This document shows, one piece after another, positions 31,840 through 43,435 of a stretch of DNA of 64,000 nt. The translations under genes and the position numbers were made by a program. The DNA is from Rhizophagus clarus. Its lineage: Eukaryota; Glomeromycota; Glomeromycetes; Glomerales; Glomeraceae. Numbering within the stretch: the first letter of the stretch is position 1; the number at the start of each line of letters is the position of its first letter. The DNA lies in the NCBI GenBank assembly GCA_015698045.1, contig BLAL01000229.1, positions 718,001 through 782,000 of the forward strand, given 5' to 3'. Under the pieces are notes generated by a model. It saw only the letters and a list, made by a program, of their open reading frames with translations. It had not been told where the DNA came from and did no database searches.

Positions 31840-34800
31840 ATGAGTTCCCAATTAAGCCCGCCAAACACTGACGGGCATCAAGTGTCTAGTTCCGATGAAT
31901 CAAAAGTTTCCGAACAGGTTTGGTCTCCGCTAAAACGATAAAATCAATATTTTTCGTTTTTTATTATATCAAAAAATTTTAAAGTTTTAGATATTTTTAC
32001 TTAATTTTATAATAATTTTTCATCATCATATTTATAGCTTTCGCAAAATGAGTATAAGGCCTTAAAATCGCAGTTGGAGCAAATTTTTGCAGACTTTGAT
32101 AAAGAAAACCGTGGGAGAATTGTCTCGAGAGATCTTTTCTCAATGATTGAAAAATTTGAAAGGAATCAAACATCAAGTCTTTTAAAGGATGACACTAGAC
32201 CTATGTTTCAGATGTTTTGTGAACAAAATCCTGATATGGAAGTCTCTGTTGATGATGTTCTTCAGCTCATAACTAAGTTACAACCATCAGCACCTTCTAA
32301 TAATACTACAGTTGGTTCTACAGCTTCTTCGGAACCAATGACGCCTCGGAGATCAGTAACTAAATTTGGATCAGTTCGAAGTAATTGGCGAAATAGGCAT
32401 GTCGGTAATAGGGATGGCTCAATGGGTATTCCTCAAGAAACTGATGTATGTAACTTTAATAATGAAAATATGCAGGTTATTACAGTTCTTTTCTAACCTT
32501 TTTTTTTTTTATGTAACTAGGGCGAAGATAGCGGTTCAGCATCAGGGCGTTCAAGACGCTTATCATCATCTGGATTTTATGAATCACCTAGTGGCATGAT
32601 GACTTCTTCTTATACTAAACCTTATTATGATCCTTCAGAAGAAATTGTAGAGTCTTTTGAAGGGAGTGGTGGAATTGACGAGGCAGTGTCTAATTTGATA
32701 AAAACTGTACGGTTATTCTTACTGGAAGAATTAATTAGAAATTTTTTTTTTTTTAAGATTTTAATATTTTGTTAATAAATTTATAGAATAATAATGACGA
32801 TCCTGCTGTCCAACTCAGCCGTCTTTATCGTCATACTGTTGATCTTACCAAACGTCTCAAAGAATCTGAACGCCATTTGGCTTCCGTAGCTCGTCAACAT
32901 GAGGATCGTATTGAAGAATTACAACACAAATTGGATGAAACAAAAGCGGATTTAGCAACTAAAAAACGTGAAATTCAGGATCATAAAAGCAAAGAAAAAA
33001 CGAATTTGCATCAAATTTCTGCAGTATATATTATATATTATTTATTATTTATTTTATATGAATATTGTATTCACTATGTTTATCTAATATTTTAGTTGGA
33101 GGGAGAGATACAGAAAGTGGCAAAGAATTTATCTAGCCAAAAGCAACTTTATAGTCAACTTAAGAGACAATATGAAGAACAATGTGGTACATTAAAATTA
33201 TTTGTTTTACCGTTATAGCTATGAGTATTTATTTGTGTTAATTATTATTTTAATTTATGAACAGAGGAAGCCGAAAAGTTGAAAGATCTTGTACGAATTA
33301 AAGAAGAAGAGTTGTCCAATTCGGAACGAAACCTTACATTCTTTTCTATGGAAAGACGAGCGGTAAAAATTAGCTTTTTAATAATTATTTATATTTTATA
33401 TTTTTATTTATATTTTTATTTAATATAATTTTTTTTTTAACATTTGTTTATTTTTAAGTGGACTGAAGATCGAGAGCGTTTGGAATCTGCATTGAGAAAT
33501 TTAGAAAAGAATGCAGAAGCTGCCCAACAACACGAAAACGAACTTGTAAGACAAAGAGACGAGAATTTGTATTTAAAAGAAACGATTGATAAATTAAAAC
33601 TCGATTTAGAGGAAATCAGAAGCAGCAGAGGAATTAATATCAATAAAAAATATCCTTAAAATGTTTTATTAAGAATTTTATTTTATTTATAGCATATTAT
33701 TCTTAATATAAGCTTACTGAATTCGATGTTGCCAATGAAGTTGAAAACATAGACAAAAAGGTAAAATATTATATATTTTACTCTAAATTGAATAACAACA
33801 ATTATATAACCTAATCGTATTTACAGAGCCTGCGCACAGAGCTATTTGATAATGCACTTGCGTCGATAGAAGAAGGTGGCTCAGATTCGAACACGGATGA
33901 TGTAAGACAAAATGTTAGCAAGGTAGTTAATTTTTCTCCAGAAATTGCTCTATTAAGAAAATATGTTGACTAATTCATAATTAGACTCAACGACGACGTA
34001 AGGATAATTCATCAGATATAAACGCAGGTGAAGAGCAATCACATTCACGATCTGGTGAACTGGACAGACATCGTGGTGCTGATACCGATCATACAAACCG
34101 AAAACAAAGCGGGTCACGTTCAAGTCGCCGTCAAGTAACAGATGCAAGCGGAATTGCACGAAATACCTCTGGTAGGGATATTGAATCACAATATCAAATA
34201 TTATCTTCAGAATTAGGAGTTCAATATGCTTTGATTGAAGGCATGTTAAGGAACCGAGATATAGCACCAGGTGCACATGATAAAAGGGATAGACAAATTA
34301 GGAATAATGTTAATAACGTTGATGGAGATAGTACTGATTTAATGCGACATTCAAGACTTCGCCAATCAACAAGAAAAAGCAAGCGGAAAGGTTAATCATT
34401 TATTAATTTAAATTGCTTAATTGACTTTATTTTTAACCTTACTTAACAAATTTTTGTTGTACATAAATATTTATATTCTAATCATGCTAATATTATCGAA
34501 TTTTTTATTAAATATAGCAACTCCAGTTCCAGAAATAGAGGTATGTTATTGTATTTTTGTATTTATTTGTATTATTACGATATATTTTACGGAACATTTA
34601 ATTGAAATTGGTCCATTCTAGCCACAATCGTCAGAAAAAATTGAACAAGCGGCAATGCAACCATCGAAAGCGCTTGTCACACGCAATCAGAACATGACTG
34701 TTGCTCAACATAATGTAATCAACAGTACTGTTACGTTGGCACTCTACACACTTGTAATTTATTTTTTCGGAATTATTACATCTGTGTTTGTACTTGATAA

Positions 34801-34939
34801 CAATCAGGGGAATATTCCGTATAGCGAATGGCTGCCAAATGACTTGCGTGATGAAGGCTGGACTATGCGTTCAGTTCAAATTATATTGTATTGGATCGAT
34901 ACACTATTAAATGATGGAGAGATGAGAATTCCTACGTAA
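31840..34939 (+). CDS. EF-hand, coiled-coil, C-terminally membrane-anchored protein
   Basis: Twelve exons give an uninterrupted 717-aa protein: 31,840-31,917; 32,038-32,445; 32,521-32,706; 32,787-33,023; 33,096-33,186; 33,265-33,362; 33,459-33,649; 33,718-33,760; 33,827-33,901; 33,985-34,390; 34,518-34,540; 34,622-34,939. Two donors (32,446 and 33,902) have equally in-frame alternatives. Residues about 35-110 are an EF-hand-like pair (loop starting D47, G52, I54). Residues about 210-460 are heptad-rich coiled coil. A polar, basic region follows, then one hydrophobic helix (about 648-670, TVTLALYTLVIYFFGIITSV) and a 47-residue tail. This order recalls dynein adaptors with EF-hands and KASH-type anchors (KASH5), but that is inference. 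The seventh intron appears to be U12-type. It could instead be a membrane-tethered trafficking adaptor. Confidence 0.8.
33650..33717 (+). other. U12-type AT-AC intron
   Basis: This 68-nt intron in the EF-hand/coiled-coil gene starts ATATCCTT, the exact minor-spliceosome donor core. It has CTTAAT (TTCTTAAT, branch A at 33,705-33,706) 11-12 nt before its AC end. Removing 33,650-33,717 restores the frame (AA + T gives Asn, then GAA TTC GAT). No GT-AG or AT-AG alternative I tried keeps the frame, because the frame otherwise runs into TAA at 33,657-33,659 or TAG downstream. Confidence 0.8.
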
Positions 34940-35724
34940 AATAAACCGGAAAGACTTTTTTATATTATTTTATTTTATCTTTATATTTTCCTTTGTTATA
35001 TAAGTAGTTCTGTTTCTTTGATTTATTATGGATTGTCATTTGAAAGAAAATAATTAAAATCTTGCTTATGCGAGTTAGTTTTCATATCATTCCACCTCCT
35101 TCCCTTCTTTTAATTTTAACAAGTACGTAATGTACACTTTGAATCCTTTTTGTATTATAATTGTTGCGTTTGCATCATATTACTGTTTTTTATTTACTTT
35201 TTACTTTTGTTTGAAAATTACATTTTAATTGTTCGTTTTCCCATGGATATATTATTATATTGAATATCTTATTTAGATTTTTTATCGATCTGGAGGACAA
35301 ATACCAATTAGTATTATATTTCAAAAACTAGTGTTATATTTCCCAAAAAAAAAAAAAAAAAAAAAAATTTGACTAATATTACGAAAAAGTGGGTCTTTAT
35401 TTAATTGCTTAATACAATATGTATATGATCAACCGAAGCTAATGAATCTATATCGCGAAATTAAAAAAAACATCTTGATTGAGAGAAAATTTAAATATAA
35501 GACCATCTAATTTATTTTTCAGGTGGAATTTATTAATTTCAATTTAGAAAACCATTAAAGTAATAGTTCCGAAATTTAGTATGATATTGATAATTCCATA
35601 TTTTAACATACGAGTATAATACATTGAATGGAAATAAAAGAACAGATAATGAAAAAAAAAATTCACCACCTAAACGCTCATAACTATACAACACGTTTAT
35701 AGCGTATCACAATAGTAAATCATT
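34940..35724. other. Convergent intergenic region with an A-run
   Basis: The 3' regions of the EF-hand gene (+) and the SR protein gene (-) share this 785-bp gap. A run of about 22 A lies at 35,346-35,367. No other gene is seen. Confidence 0.6.
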
Positions 35725-37277
35725 TTAACCTTGACCTCGTTCGCTAGAGGATCTGTCCGTGCTGAATAATAAATTATATAAATTTACATTAATAAATATG
35801 TTAATACGGGATATAGCATTTAAGTTTATTGATAAACTTACGAATATCTTCTGTCTTCGTGACTATGCCGTCTATCTCTTTCATCGTCAGAATATCTCCT
35901 ATAATACTTATCATCACGATCATCACGATCACGTCTCGGTGTTAGTGATCTCCTAGGTGAACGGGAACGAGATCTACAAAGTAAAAGTAGTATTATGTTA
36001 ACAACATTTATCCGAGATCAAAAATAGTGAGATAGGGTTTAAGATGACTAAATCTCGCTGAACATTTTGAATAGGGAAAAAATACATATAAAGATTATAA
36101 TTTTGAACATTTCGGCGGAATAGAAAGTTGCCGGTAATACTTTGAAACGGATTTCGACCATTCAATTGCCGCGAGATTTCAGATACGGACAAGGGTCTTA
36201 GACCATCATGATTCAATAATCATAGGTTGGTCGGATTTGTACTCTGGCAGACTTTTGAAAAACATTTAATTCTTCCCGCGGAAACAATTAAATTCTGACA
36301 CATATGTGGTTTACCAAGCACCATTCCCTTTAGAATATTACACGCGGCTTTATACGGGCTTAATAATTACATATACATTTTTCTATATAATTGTCGAAAA
36401 ATGTGATCATATGTGACACATAATGTTATCACGACCACACGGTTGAAATGGACCCGTCGAACATTGACTATGGTCTAGCTGATTTTTAACAAACTGAACT
36501 TCTCTCAACCTAACAATTATCTTTCTTGGAAGCAATATATAGAATAAGAAAAATATTAACATAAAACAACCTTAACGAAAACAAACCTTCTTCTTGGACT
36601 CCTGCTCCTTCGCCTTTCTCTACGGCTCGAACGACAGTCCTTTGCCCAATGTCCTTGAAGGTTTTAATAGAATTTATATACTTATTTCTTTTAATTTAAC
36701 AACAAATATTCGAAGTTTCAAATACCTTCTCTGCCACATTTGAAGCATTGATTCTCGGCTGTAAAGCAAAAAGATATATAATATTTTTTTTTGTTAATAT
36801 TGATATTATAACGGAACAATTCTTGGTTCTTTGAATCCATTGAAATCGAGTAAGGCTGTTAAATGGAAATTTCATTTTCTAGTAAGTTATAACGTATATA
36901 TTCATTTTATTCCAAAAACCTACCTGGCTTTCTCCCACCATTTTTTGCCCACTCAACAACAATACGATTTCCGCGCACTCGCTAATATAAAAATTATACC
37001 TATATTAATACCTCATTTTTTTGAAAGCCCGTACTTTAACATACACACCAAACCGTCAGTTTCTTTCATTGCGTCGGATGCATCCCTCTCGTCCTGATAT
37101 TCAACAAAAGCATAACCTCGTTTTACTTCCAACCGATTAAGACGCCCATATTTGTCAAAGATATGTTCAAGATCTCGTGGGTGGGTATCCAACGACAACC
37201 TGAAATTCAATTTGAATAAGCAGCGATGAAGAGGGTTCGAGTTATTCTTGACATTACCTTCCAATAAAAAGCGCCAT
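35725..37277 (-). CDS. SR splicing factor, RRM plus CCHC knuckle plus RS tail (SRSF7/RSZ type)
   Basis: Seven exons (37,277-37,258; 37,199-37,049; 36,981-36,924; 36,758-36,726; 36,653-36,587; 35,973-35,842; 35,761-35,725) encode 165 aa. The RRM occupies residues 1-75 with RNP2 MALFIGRLS and RNP1 KRGYAFVEY. A zinc knuckle follows, C81-x2-C84-x4-H89-x4-C94 (CFKCGREGHWAKDC), then an Arg/Ser/Asp-rich tail. This is the 9G8/SRSF7 and plant RSZ layout; such proteins bind exonic enhancers and recruit the spliceosome in the nucleus. The first exon is only 20 nt. The gene is rich in introns, as SR genes often are, which allows self-regulated alternative splicing. The start is fixed by RNP2 at the very N-terminus. 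Confidence 0.92.
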
Positions 37278-37500
37278 TTCCTAAGTAAAACTTATCTAAT
37301 AATAGTTCGATTTCGTTTTTTTTTTTTTCAGAAGAAAAAAAAAAAAAAAAAAAAATTTTTTGTAAGTTAAACCAGTAGGCTTATTTATACATTTTACAAC
37401 TGTAGCACTGAATCATTGATAAAAATGACGAAAGTCAAAATGTAACTAATATGAATCCTCAACATTTATTAATTATTTAACCCAATCAAAAGATTACTTA

Positions 37501-38386
37501 TCATGAGTTTTTTTTAAGCCAAGCAACGTAAAGTACATAACCTCTGCTGAATTCCTTTCCATACATCGAATTTGGTAATCGCCATATCACAAAATCATTC
37601 ATTTTTTCCAAAAATACTAAATGAGTTGTATCTGATCTAAGTTCTAATGCAATAACAACAATTGTGGGATGATTTTCATTATTATTATTTCCGCAACGAC
37701 AAATTTTAGTTAAAGTTGTAATAAAATCATCAAGAATAAATTCGTTATAGACGCAATCACTAGCAATAACAAAATCCCAATGATGTTTTAGAATATCTTT
37801 ATCAATTTCTTCACCCCATAATAGTTCTGTTACAATTACGTTTCTATAATCTTTTCCCAGGTTACGTTTAACGTTTTTCCAGAGATGTGGTAAAACATTC
37901 GCTTGATCGGTTAATGCTACCAAATTTACCAAAGGAACAAGACTTATACCTGTTAATCCGCATCCCGAACCTAACTCAAGTATTTTTGTTTTTTCTGTTG
38001 AAAAATTTAACCACATGTGGTGATTATTCATAAATTTTGCAAGCATGATACTGGAGTCCCAAAGGACGGTTCCTGTCGTACCGCGTACAGAAAGGAGTGA
38101 TTGATTCTGTGAAATATTTACACTAATGTTGTCTAATATTCAGAAAGAAAATTAGTTTTGAAGTAATAGAGTTTTTTCATAAAGATAAATTATATATGAT
38201 CAAGTAACAACCATCGATTAAAACTTCAACATAATCTTTTTTTTGTGTTACAATACGATTGTGTTGCCATTCTAAAGGACAGCCTTCCGTGAATAAAAGA
38301 AAAACTTCTTCATATACATCATCAATCTTGATTGAATCTTGTGGGATAGATATCGGGAATATCAAATTTTCGTTATTTATTCCCAT
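37501..38386 (-). CDS. METTL21/Methyltransf_16-type protein lysine methyltransferase
   Basis: Two exons (38,386-38,212 and 38,132-37,501) give 268 aa. The protein shows the family's LSVRGTTGTVLWDSSIMLAK entry motif (about residues 70-90), SAM-binding motif I ELGSGCGLTGI (111-121), LTDQANVLPHLWKNVKRN, and the SDCVYN motif (183-188) corresponding to DxxY. Members methylate lysines on translation factors, ribosomal proteins or chaperones using S-adenosylmethionine. The GTTGTVLW form resembles yeast Rkm5 and METTL21D, but the substrate cannot be assigned from sequence alone. It lies head-to-tail behind the SR-protein gene, with 223 bp between the methyltransferase stop and the SR start. No oddity was seen. 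Confidence 0.88.
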
Positions 38387-38553
38387 CTTTGAAAGTGATG
38401 AGTGGTCAAAAAATTTACATTTTTACTTTATATAATTATGTAATTGATATTCCAATTTAGAAATTTCATGTGAAATAAATATAAAAGGTAATTAATTTAT
38501 TTATCCAGGATAAGTTTTGTTAAATAATTATAAATCTAAAAAAATATTATATA

Positions 38554-39817
38554 TTAAAATATAACATCGGCGTCGTCATTTTTTTCCAATAAATCTGCAG
38601 GTTGAGAGTCGTAATTCTGTGCGCCATCTAAATAAGTAAATAATATAAGTAAATATAAGTATTCAAATTGTAACCTAATTAATAGATATGAACCTTGGGC
38701 AGTCTTAAGCTGCTTTTCTGTCTCAGCTGCTTGTTGATCTTTCTTCTTTTTACCCTGAACCTTTTTTAATCTTTTAATAAGAGAAAAGTATTAATCATTA
38801 ATATTAATTTCCCATAACGAACTCGTGTATAAATATCACACGCACCTGAAGAATTCTTCACGATCCTGTTCATCTAATTCAGAGATTATATACTTTATAG
38901 TATTCTCTATTTTTGGTATAATAACATGCTCGATAGCATTCACACGACGATTTGTTACTTTGATAACTTCATCCAGAATGACGAATGCCGTCTATATAAA
39001 ATTATACCGCATGCACATAAATATCATTTCCTTGTAAGACATAAATATCTAAATATTTATGTTATTACCTGCAAAGAAGCCAATTCAACCAAAGTTTCTA
39101 CAGCCTTAATATATGTTTCTTTACATTTTTGTACTTGTTGACCACCACGTCCAAGACCCGTTAATTCAAAAACTTTTACAAGCCATTATATACAAAAATA
39201 ATTATTAATTTAATTAAATAAATTATTAACGTTAGATAATGTTAAGCTAACATACCATTCCCTCCTTCAAGATAACTTTCAAAAGTAGGTAGCATTACTC
39301 CTGAAACATTTTCTTGCTTTGTACGAACGCGAAATTGAGCACTCTTGACACTTTCTTGAACTTGATAACTTAAAAATAATTATTGCTTTTTAATATTGCA
39401 TTAAAAATTCAATATATTGAAAAAAATTGCTTACCTGATATCACCAGCAATATATGACACTTCTGCTAAAGAGAACGAGGCTGTTTGCATTACTTTCCCC
39501 ATTTTTTGCTTAGCCTTTTAATTTTAAAAATAAATATAAATACTATTTTAACAAACTTAAAAACGATTAAAAAAAAATTCTCACTTCGTCAATTTTTTGA
39601 ACGATCGCTCTGAACCTCTTGGTAAGAGCTTCACTTTTACGTTTCAACAAACTGTGACCTGTTTGTGCTCCCTTCAACTTTGTTTTCATAGTAGTTAAAG
39701 CCCTATGTGAAAGGATCGAAGGTTAATAATAAAATAGGTTCAGCACGAAAAAAGATGAAAATTTAAATTTTACATGCGAGTAGGAAAAATGTTGATTCTA
39801 GGTCCTGCACCAGACAT
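38554..39817 (-). CDS. VMA8: V-type proton ATPase subunit D
   Basis: Eight exons (39,817-39,774; 39,702-39,585; 39,514-39,435; 39,368-39,256; 39,172-39,069; 38,991-38,846; 38,770-38,694; 38,627-38,554) give 251 aa, close to the yeast length of about 256. The N-terminus ([20 protein letters not shown], then [15 protein letters not shown]) and the later [16 protein letters not shown] are highly conserved in subunit D. This subunit is the central rotor shaft of V1 and couples ATP hydrolysis to proton pumping into the vacuole. All exon junctions keep frame. It shares a 210-bp divergent promoter with the Pbi2-like gene, another vacuolar function, so co-regulation is possible. Confidence 0.96.
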
Positions 39818-40027
39818 TTTGTATTTGAATCTCAAGCAAATAGTATCTGTTAGTGAAAGAGAGAAACATGATCCGCTTTTATAATACATCAAAAATCTAG
39901 TACAACGTATTTTAATATTATTGATTATCATTATCATGTTCAGATCTATCAGTTCTAACAATCACATGACAAATATAACGCATAAAGTACAGTACCGAAA
40001 TAATATTGTGCTAACCATACTGCGAAT
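39818..40027. promoter_or_regulatory. Divergent 210-bp promoter between VMA8 and the Pbi2-like gene
   Basis: The only space between two start codons facing away from each other. No TATA-like consensus stands out. The region contains AATCACATGAC near 39,960 that could be a factor site, which is inference. Confidence 0.55.
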
Positions 40028-40515
40028 ATGTTTTTAGAGAAAAAAATGTTTAGAAAAATTTTTTTCTTAACGATCGTTTTTGCAGTATTTTATATAGTTG
40101 TGACAAGACCCGAACTGCCGCAATCTGAGACATCACCTTTTAATAAACCTGGTGATTGTTTTATTTTCTTCTTTTTTTAGTGTTATTTAATTTTATTGAC
40201 TCAATGTTTATTTAGCGGCCAAAAGATATATTATTATGTTCCAACCGGAAACCTCAGAAGAAATTATGAACGATATAAAATCAGAAATCGTGAATCACGG
40301 AGGAACAATATACCAAGAGTACTTTATTATCAAGGGTATTGCGGCTGAAATACCAGAATCTTCAGAATCTTTTGTTCAAACTCTTAAAACAAACCCCAAC
40401 ATAAAATCTATGGAAGAGGATCAACTCGGTTTGTTAATTATTTAAAATGTCTTGATCTTTTCTGGTTTACTAATACTAACTTTTTTTTATTTGAATAGTA
40501 CACACAATGAAATGA
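40028..40515 (+). CDS. PBI2: Proteinase B inhibitor / peptidase inhibitor I9 protein with signal anchor
   Basis: Three exons (40,028-40,151; 40,216-40,428; 40,499-40,515) encode 117 aa. Residues about 10-26 are hydrophobic (KIFFLTIVFAVFYIVV), then a short spacer. An inhibitor-I9 domain runs from about 45 to 113: YIIMFQPETSEE, HGGTIYQEYFIIKGIAAEIP, IKSMEEDQ, ending VHTMK. The EED...VHT ending matches yeast Pbi2, the cytosolic inhibitor of vacuolar proteinase B. The N-terminal membrane segment is unusual for Pbi2. It could be a signal anchor sending the inhibitor into the secretory or vacuolar route, or a remnant of a subtilisin propeptide. The last exon encodes only five residues. Intron 2 contains two TACTAA branch-like words. 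Confidence 0.82.
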
Positions 40516-41022
40516 ATGGTCGATTATAGATAAATAGATTCTTTCTTTCAAAGATTAATATTACCCTGTATAATTCTTTTTTTAACAAAGCAAGATTTAT
40601 GTTGATCTTATTATACCTGTAATAGTATACTATATAAGTACAATATACTAAATATTAATTTATTAAAATCAGGTTTCCAATAAAATATTTATCACCAGCT
40701 GATTGGTAATAATTTACTTATTTACGACATATATATACAGAAAGTTTAACGTATTACAACATAAAAGAACAATTTTATTATACATATATCATGATATATA
40801 TACGTTGCTTTCTCCGAATTTTTATTGTATTTTTCGTATTTTGTAAATTTTGTGAGTACTTCATCGTCATTTTTCCCATATATCTATTATAAAGTTACAT
40901 TTATTTCTCTCTTTTTGTTATCGGCTTCTTTCTCAAGAATTACCTTTTTTTTACGTACAAAAATTTTGATGCAACAATAATTATAATATATTGTTAGTAC
41001 ATTATATGGAGAGATAGTAATA
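40516..41022. other. Intergenic region
   Basis: 3' region of the Pbi2-like gene and promoter of the palmitoyltransferase gene. I see no other gene. Confidence 0.6.
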
Positions 41023-42614
41023 ATGTATTCGTTGACTATATTTGTTGGTCGTTTTATGCCTGTGGTGGTCTTATCTCTTGTAGGTTATACATATTATGTC
41101 TTTGTATTTCGAATATGTGGTAAGTTGATATGACTAATTATTTAGTATGATAGCACGCGTTATGTAATTCGTAATTTTTTATTTTATTTTTCTTAGTAAA
41201 ACGCTTAATAAATTATGATAAAACCGCACAAGCTGGTATGTTAAATTGATCAATGTAGTAAATTTGTAAAGTTTTAAATCAACTAAATTATATTATATAA
41301 ATTTTCAGTGATATATCTGGTAATTTACAACATTTTGTTTGTAATGACTTTGTTATCATATTTTAGAATTTTACTCCAAGGCCCTGGATCACCTTCAAAA
41401 GTAAGCATTGAAAATAAATCGACTGTAGTTACAAAATAATCAACATTTGGGTTACTTATAAATTCATAATTACAGCCACCGAAACAATCAGAGCAAAGAA
41501 ATACACATTCACCAGATGATGCTACAGTCAATGTATCACAACCAACAACGTTTACCATTCATCATTTTAATCCTGTAACAAATCCAATTAATACATCAAA
41601 TGCTGATGCTTTATTACAAATGGAAAATGCTTTCATTAAGGATAATGTGTCTCCAACAGTGGCAGCATCAACTTCTAATACTTCCACTGCAAATGCTACT
41701 TCTAATCCCTCTTCAAGTATAAAGGTTTCAATGCCAAATATTTTTATAAGCAAAAGGGACGGAAGATTAAGATGGTGTGATAGATGTAATTATGTGAAGC
41801 CTGATAGATGTCATCATTGTTCCGAATGTGATACCTGCGTGCTAAAAATGGATCATCATTGTCCATGGGTTAACGGATGTGTGGGTTATTTTAATTATAA
41901 ATGTTTTTATCTGTTCATAGTATATACTTCACTATATGCTGATTTTGCATTTGCTGCTACTATACCTGTACTAGTGGAACAATTAAAGGAAGATGTAAGA
42001 TATTTCTTTTATTTATGTGAACAAAATTCAATTATTTGGCAATTAATTTGTTTTTTATTGTAGAAGTATCTTGATATACAGTTGATTATTATAATGATAT
42101 TGTGGGTATAATTTAATTTCATCAAAAGATGACTCTACTCAATTCTATCCTAATTTTTCTTTCTTTTTTTTTTAATTGCAAAAGTGGATTTATATTCGGT
42201 CTTTTACTTACAGGATTTACATTAGTTCATACAATGTATGTACTGCGGAATAGAACTACGATTGAAAGTATTTCATTTCGTACAAGAACGTATAATGTAC
42301 GTGTACAATTTGACGTTGAGAATCCATTAGGTTACGGTGTAGCAACTACTCAGCCTGGTGAAAATCTGTGGAATCTTGGTTGGAAAAAGAATTGGAAAGA
42401 TGTTATGGGAAATAAATGGTGGTTATGGTTTATACCATTTGGTAATCCTCCCGGTGATGGAATAATATATTCTTTTAATCCTGATCTACGATCTAGATTA
42501 ATGGAGGATGCTAGAAGACAATCCCAAGCACAAGAAGATAGAATGGCTATGATGATGCAACAAGCCCAACAGAGTAGTACCAGAGGTGGACCTGGAGGTG
42601 GAAGGATATCATGA
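41023..42614 (+). CDS. DHHC palmitoyltransferase
   Basis: Six exons (41,023-41,119; 41,197-41,235; 41,309-41,400; 41,476-41,994; 42,064-42,101; 42,185-42,614) encode 404 aa. Two N-terminal membrane helices, a Ser/Thr/Asn-rich linker, then the cysteine-rich domain [17 protein letters not shown]... with active-site DHHC at 202-205, two more helices, a TTIE motif and the [13 protein letters not shown] / WWLWFIPF region. These features match Pfa3/ZDHHC2-15-20 enzymes that S-acylate membrane proteins, Pfa3 acting on vacuolar Vac8. The donor after exon 5 must be GTGGGT (42,102) to keep frame; the neighbouring GTATAA would break it. The cytosolic linker before the DHHC domain (about 100 aa) is longer than usual. 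Confidence 0.92.
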
Positions 42615-43435
42615 TAGTGATCAAATTTTTTCACTAAAGAAACTATTTTATTTTACTTTAATATTAAAAAAACAATGTAAATTAAAAAAATTTTAAATTA
42701 ACATAGAAGTAAAATAATAATAATGAACATCGTTCGTAAATGCAATTTAATATTATATATACTGTGTCTATATTCTTAAATTAAGTTTACTTGGGAATAA
42801 AAGTTATTAACCAATCGAATCATAAATTGTAAATTAAATTAATTTGTCACTAGCCAGTCAACACCGAAATGATAGGGTCGATTGGACACACTTTTTAATA
42901 CGTCCAAATTTACTCAAAACCCATTATTATAATAGATCTCTATAATATAATTTTAAATTATTTACATGCTTAAACCGAACATCTCATTTATTTAGATGTA
43001 AATATATTTGAATATACTCTATTTTTTTTTTTTTTTTTTTTTTTGACATATCTCCTTAATAATTTAATAATAATAATCTTTTCTTCGTAACAAAACTATA
43101 TCCAAATTTATTTATATACATAACCTAAAATTCATAAGAATTTATTAAATATATTGAATATAATTTAAGAATAACAATATATTATATATATATTTACCTT
43201 TATAAGGTTTTTTTCAAATATATACAACGCTGGTAAATATCCATCCATTCTTTGGGTTAATCCATTTTTTAATGCCAGCTGATTTTTTTTTTTTTGATGC
43301 TTTTACTCCTGCGCCTACGCCTTGACTTTATAAAATTATTAATTAGATTGCGAAATATCTTAATATAGAAGCACAAAAACATTAACTGTGGAATTATTTA
43401 CCGACCTCCGACTTCCACTGCTCTTTAACGATCAT
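42615..43435. other. Convergent intergenic region
   Basis: AT-rich 3' regions of the palmitoyltransferase (+) and Ada1 (-) genes, with a T-run of about 24 at 43,021-43,044. No gene is seen. Confidence 0.6.

Noticed and set aside
33657..33659. TAA as the real end of the EF-hand gene
   Set aside because: The exons downstream are coding in a consistent frame with a membrane helix, and an AT-AC intron removes this stop exactly.
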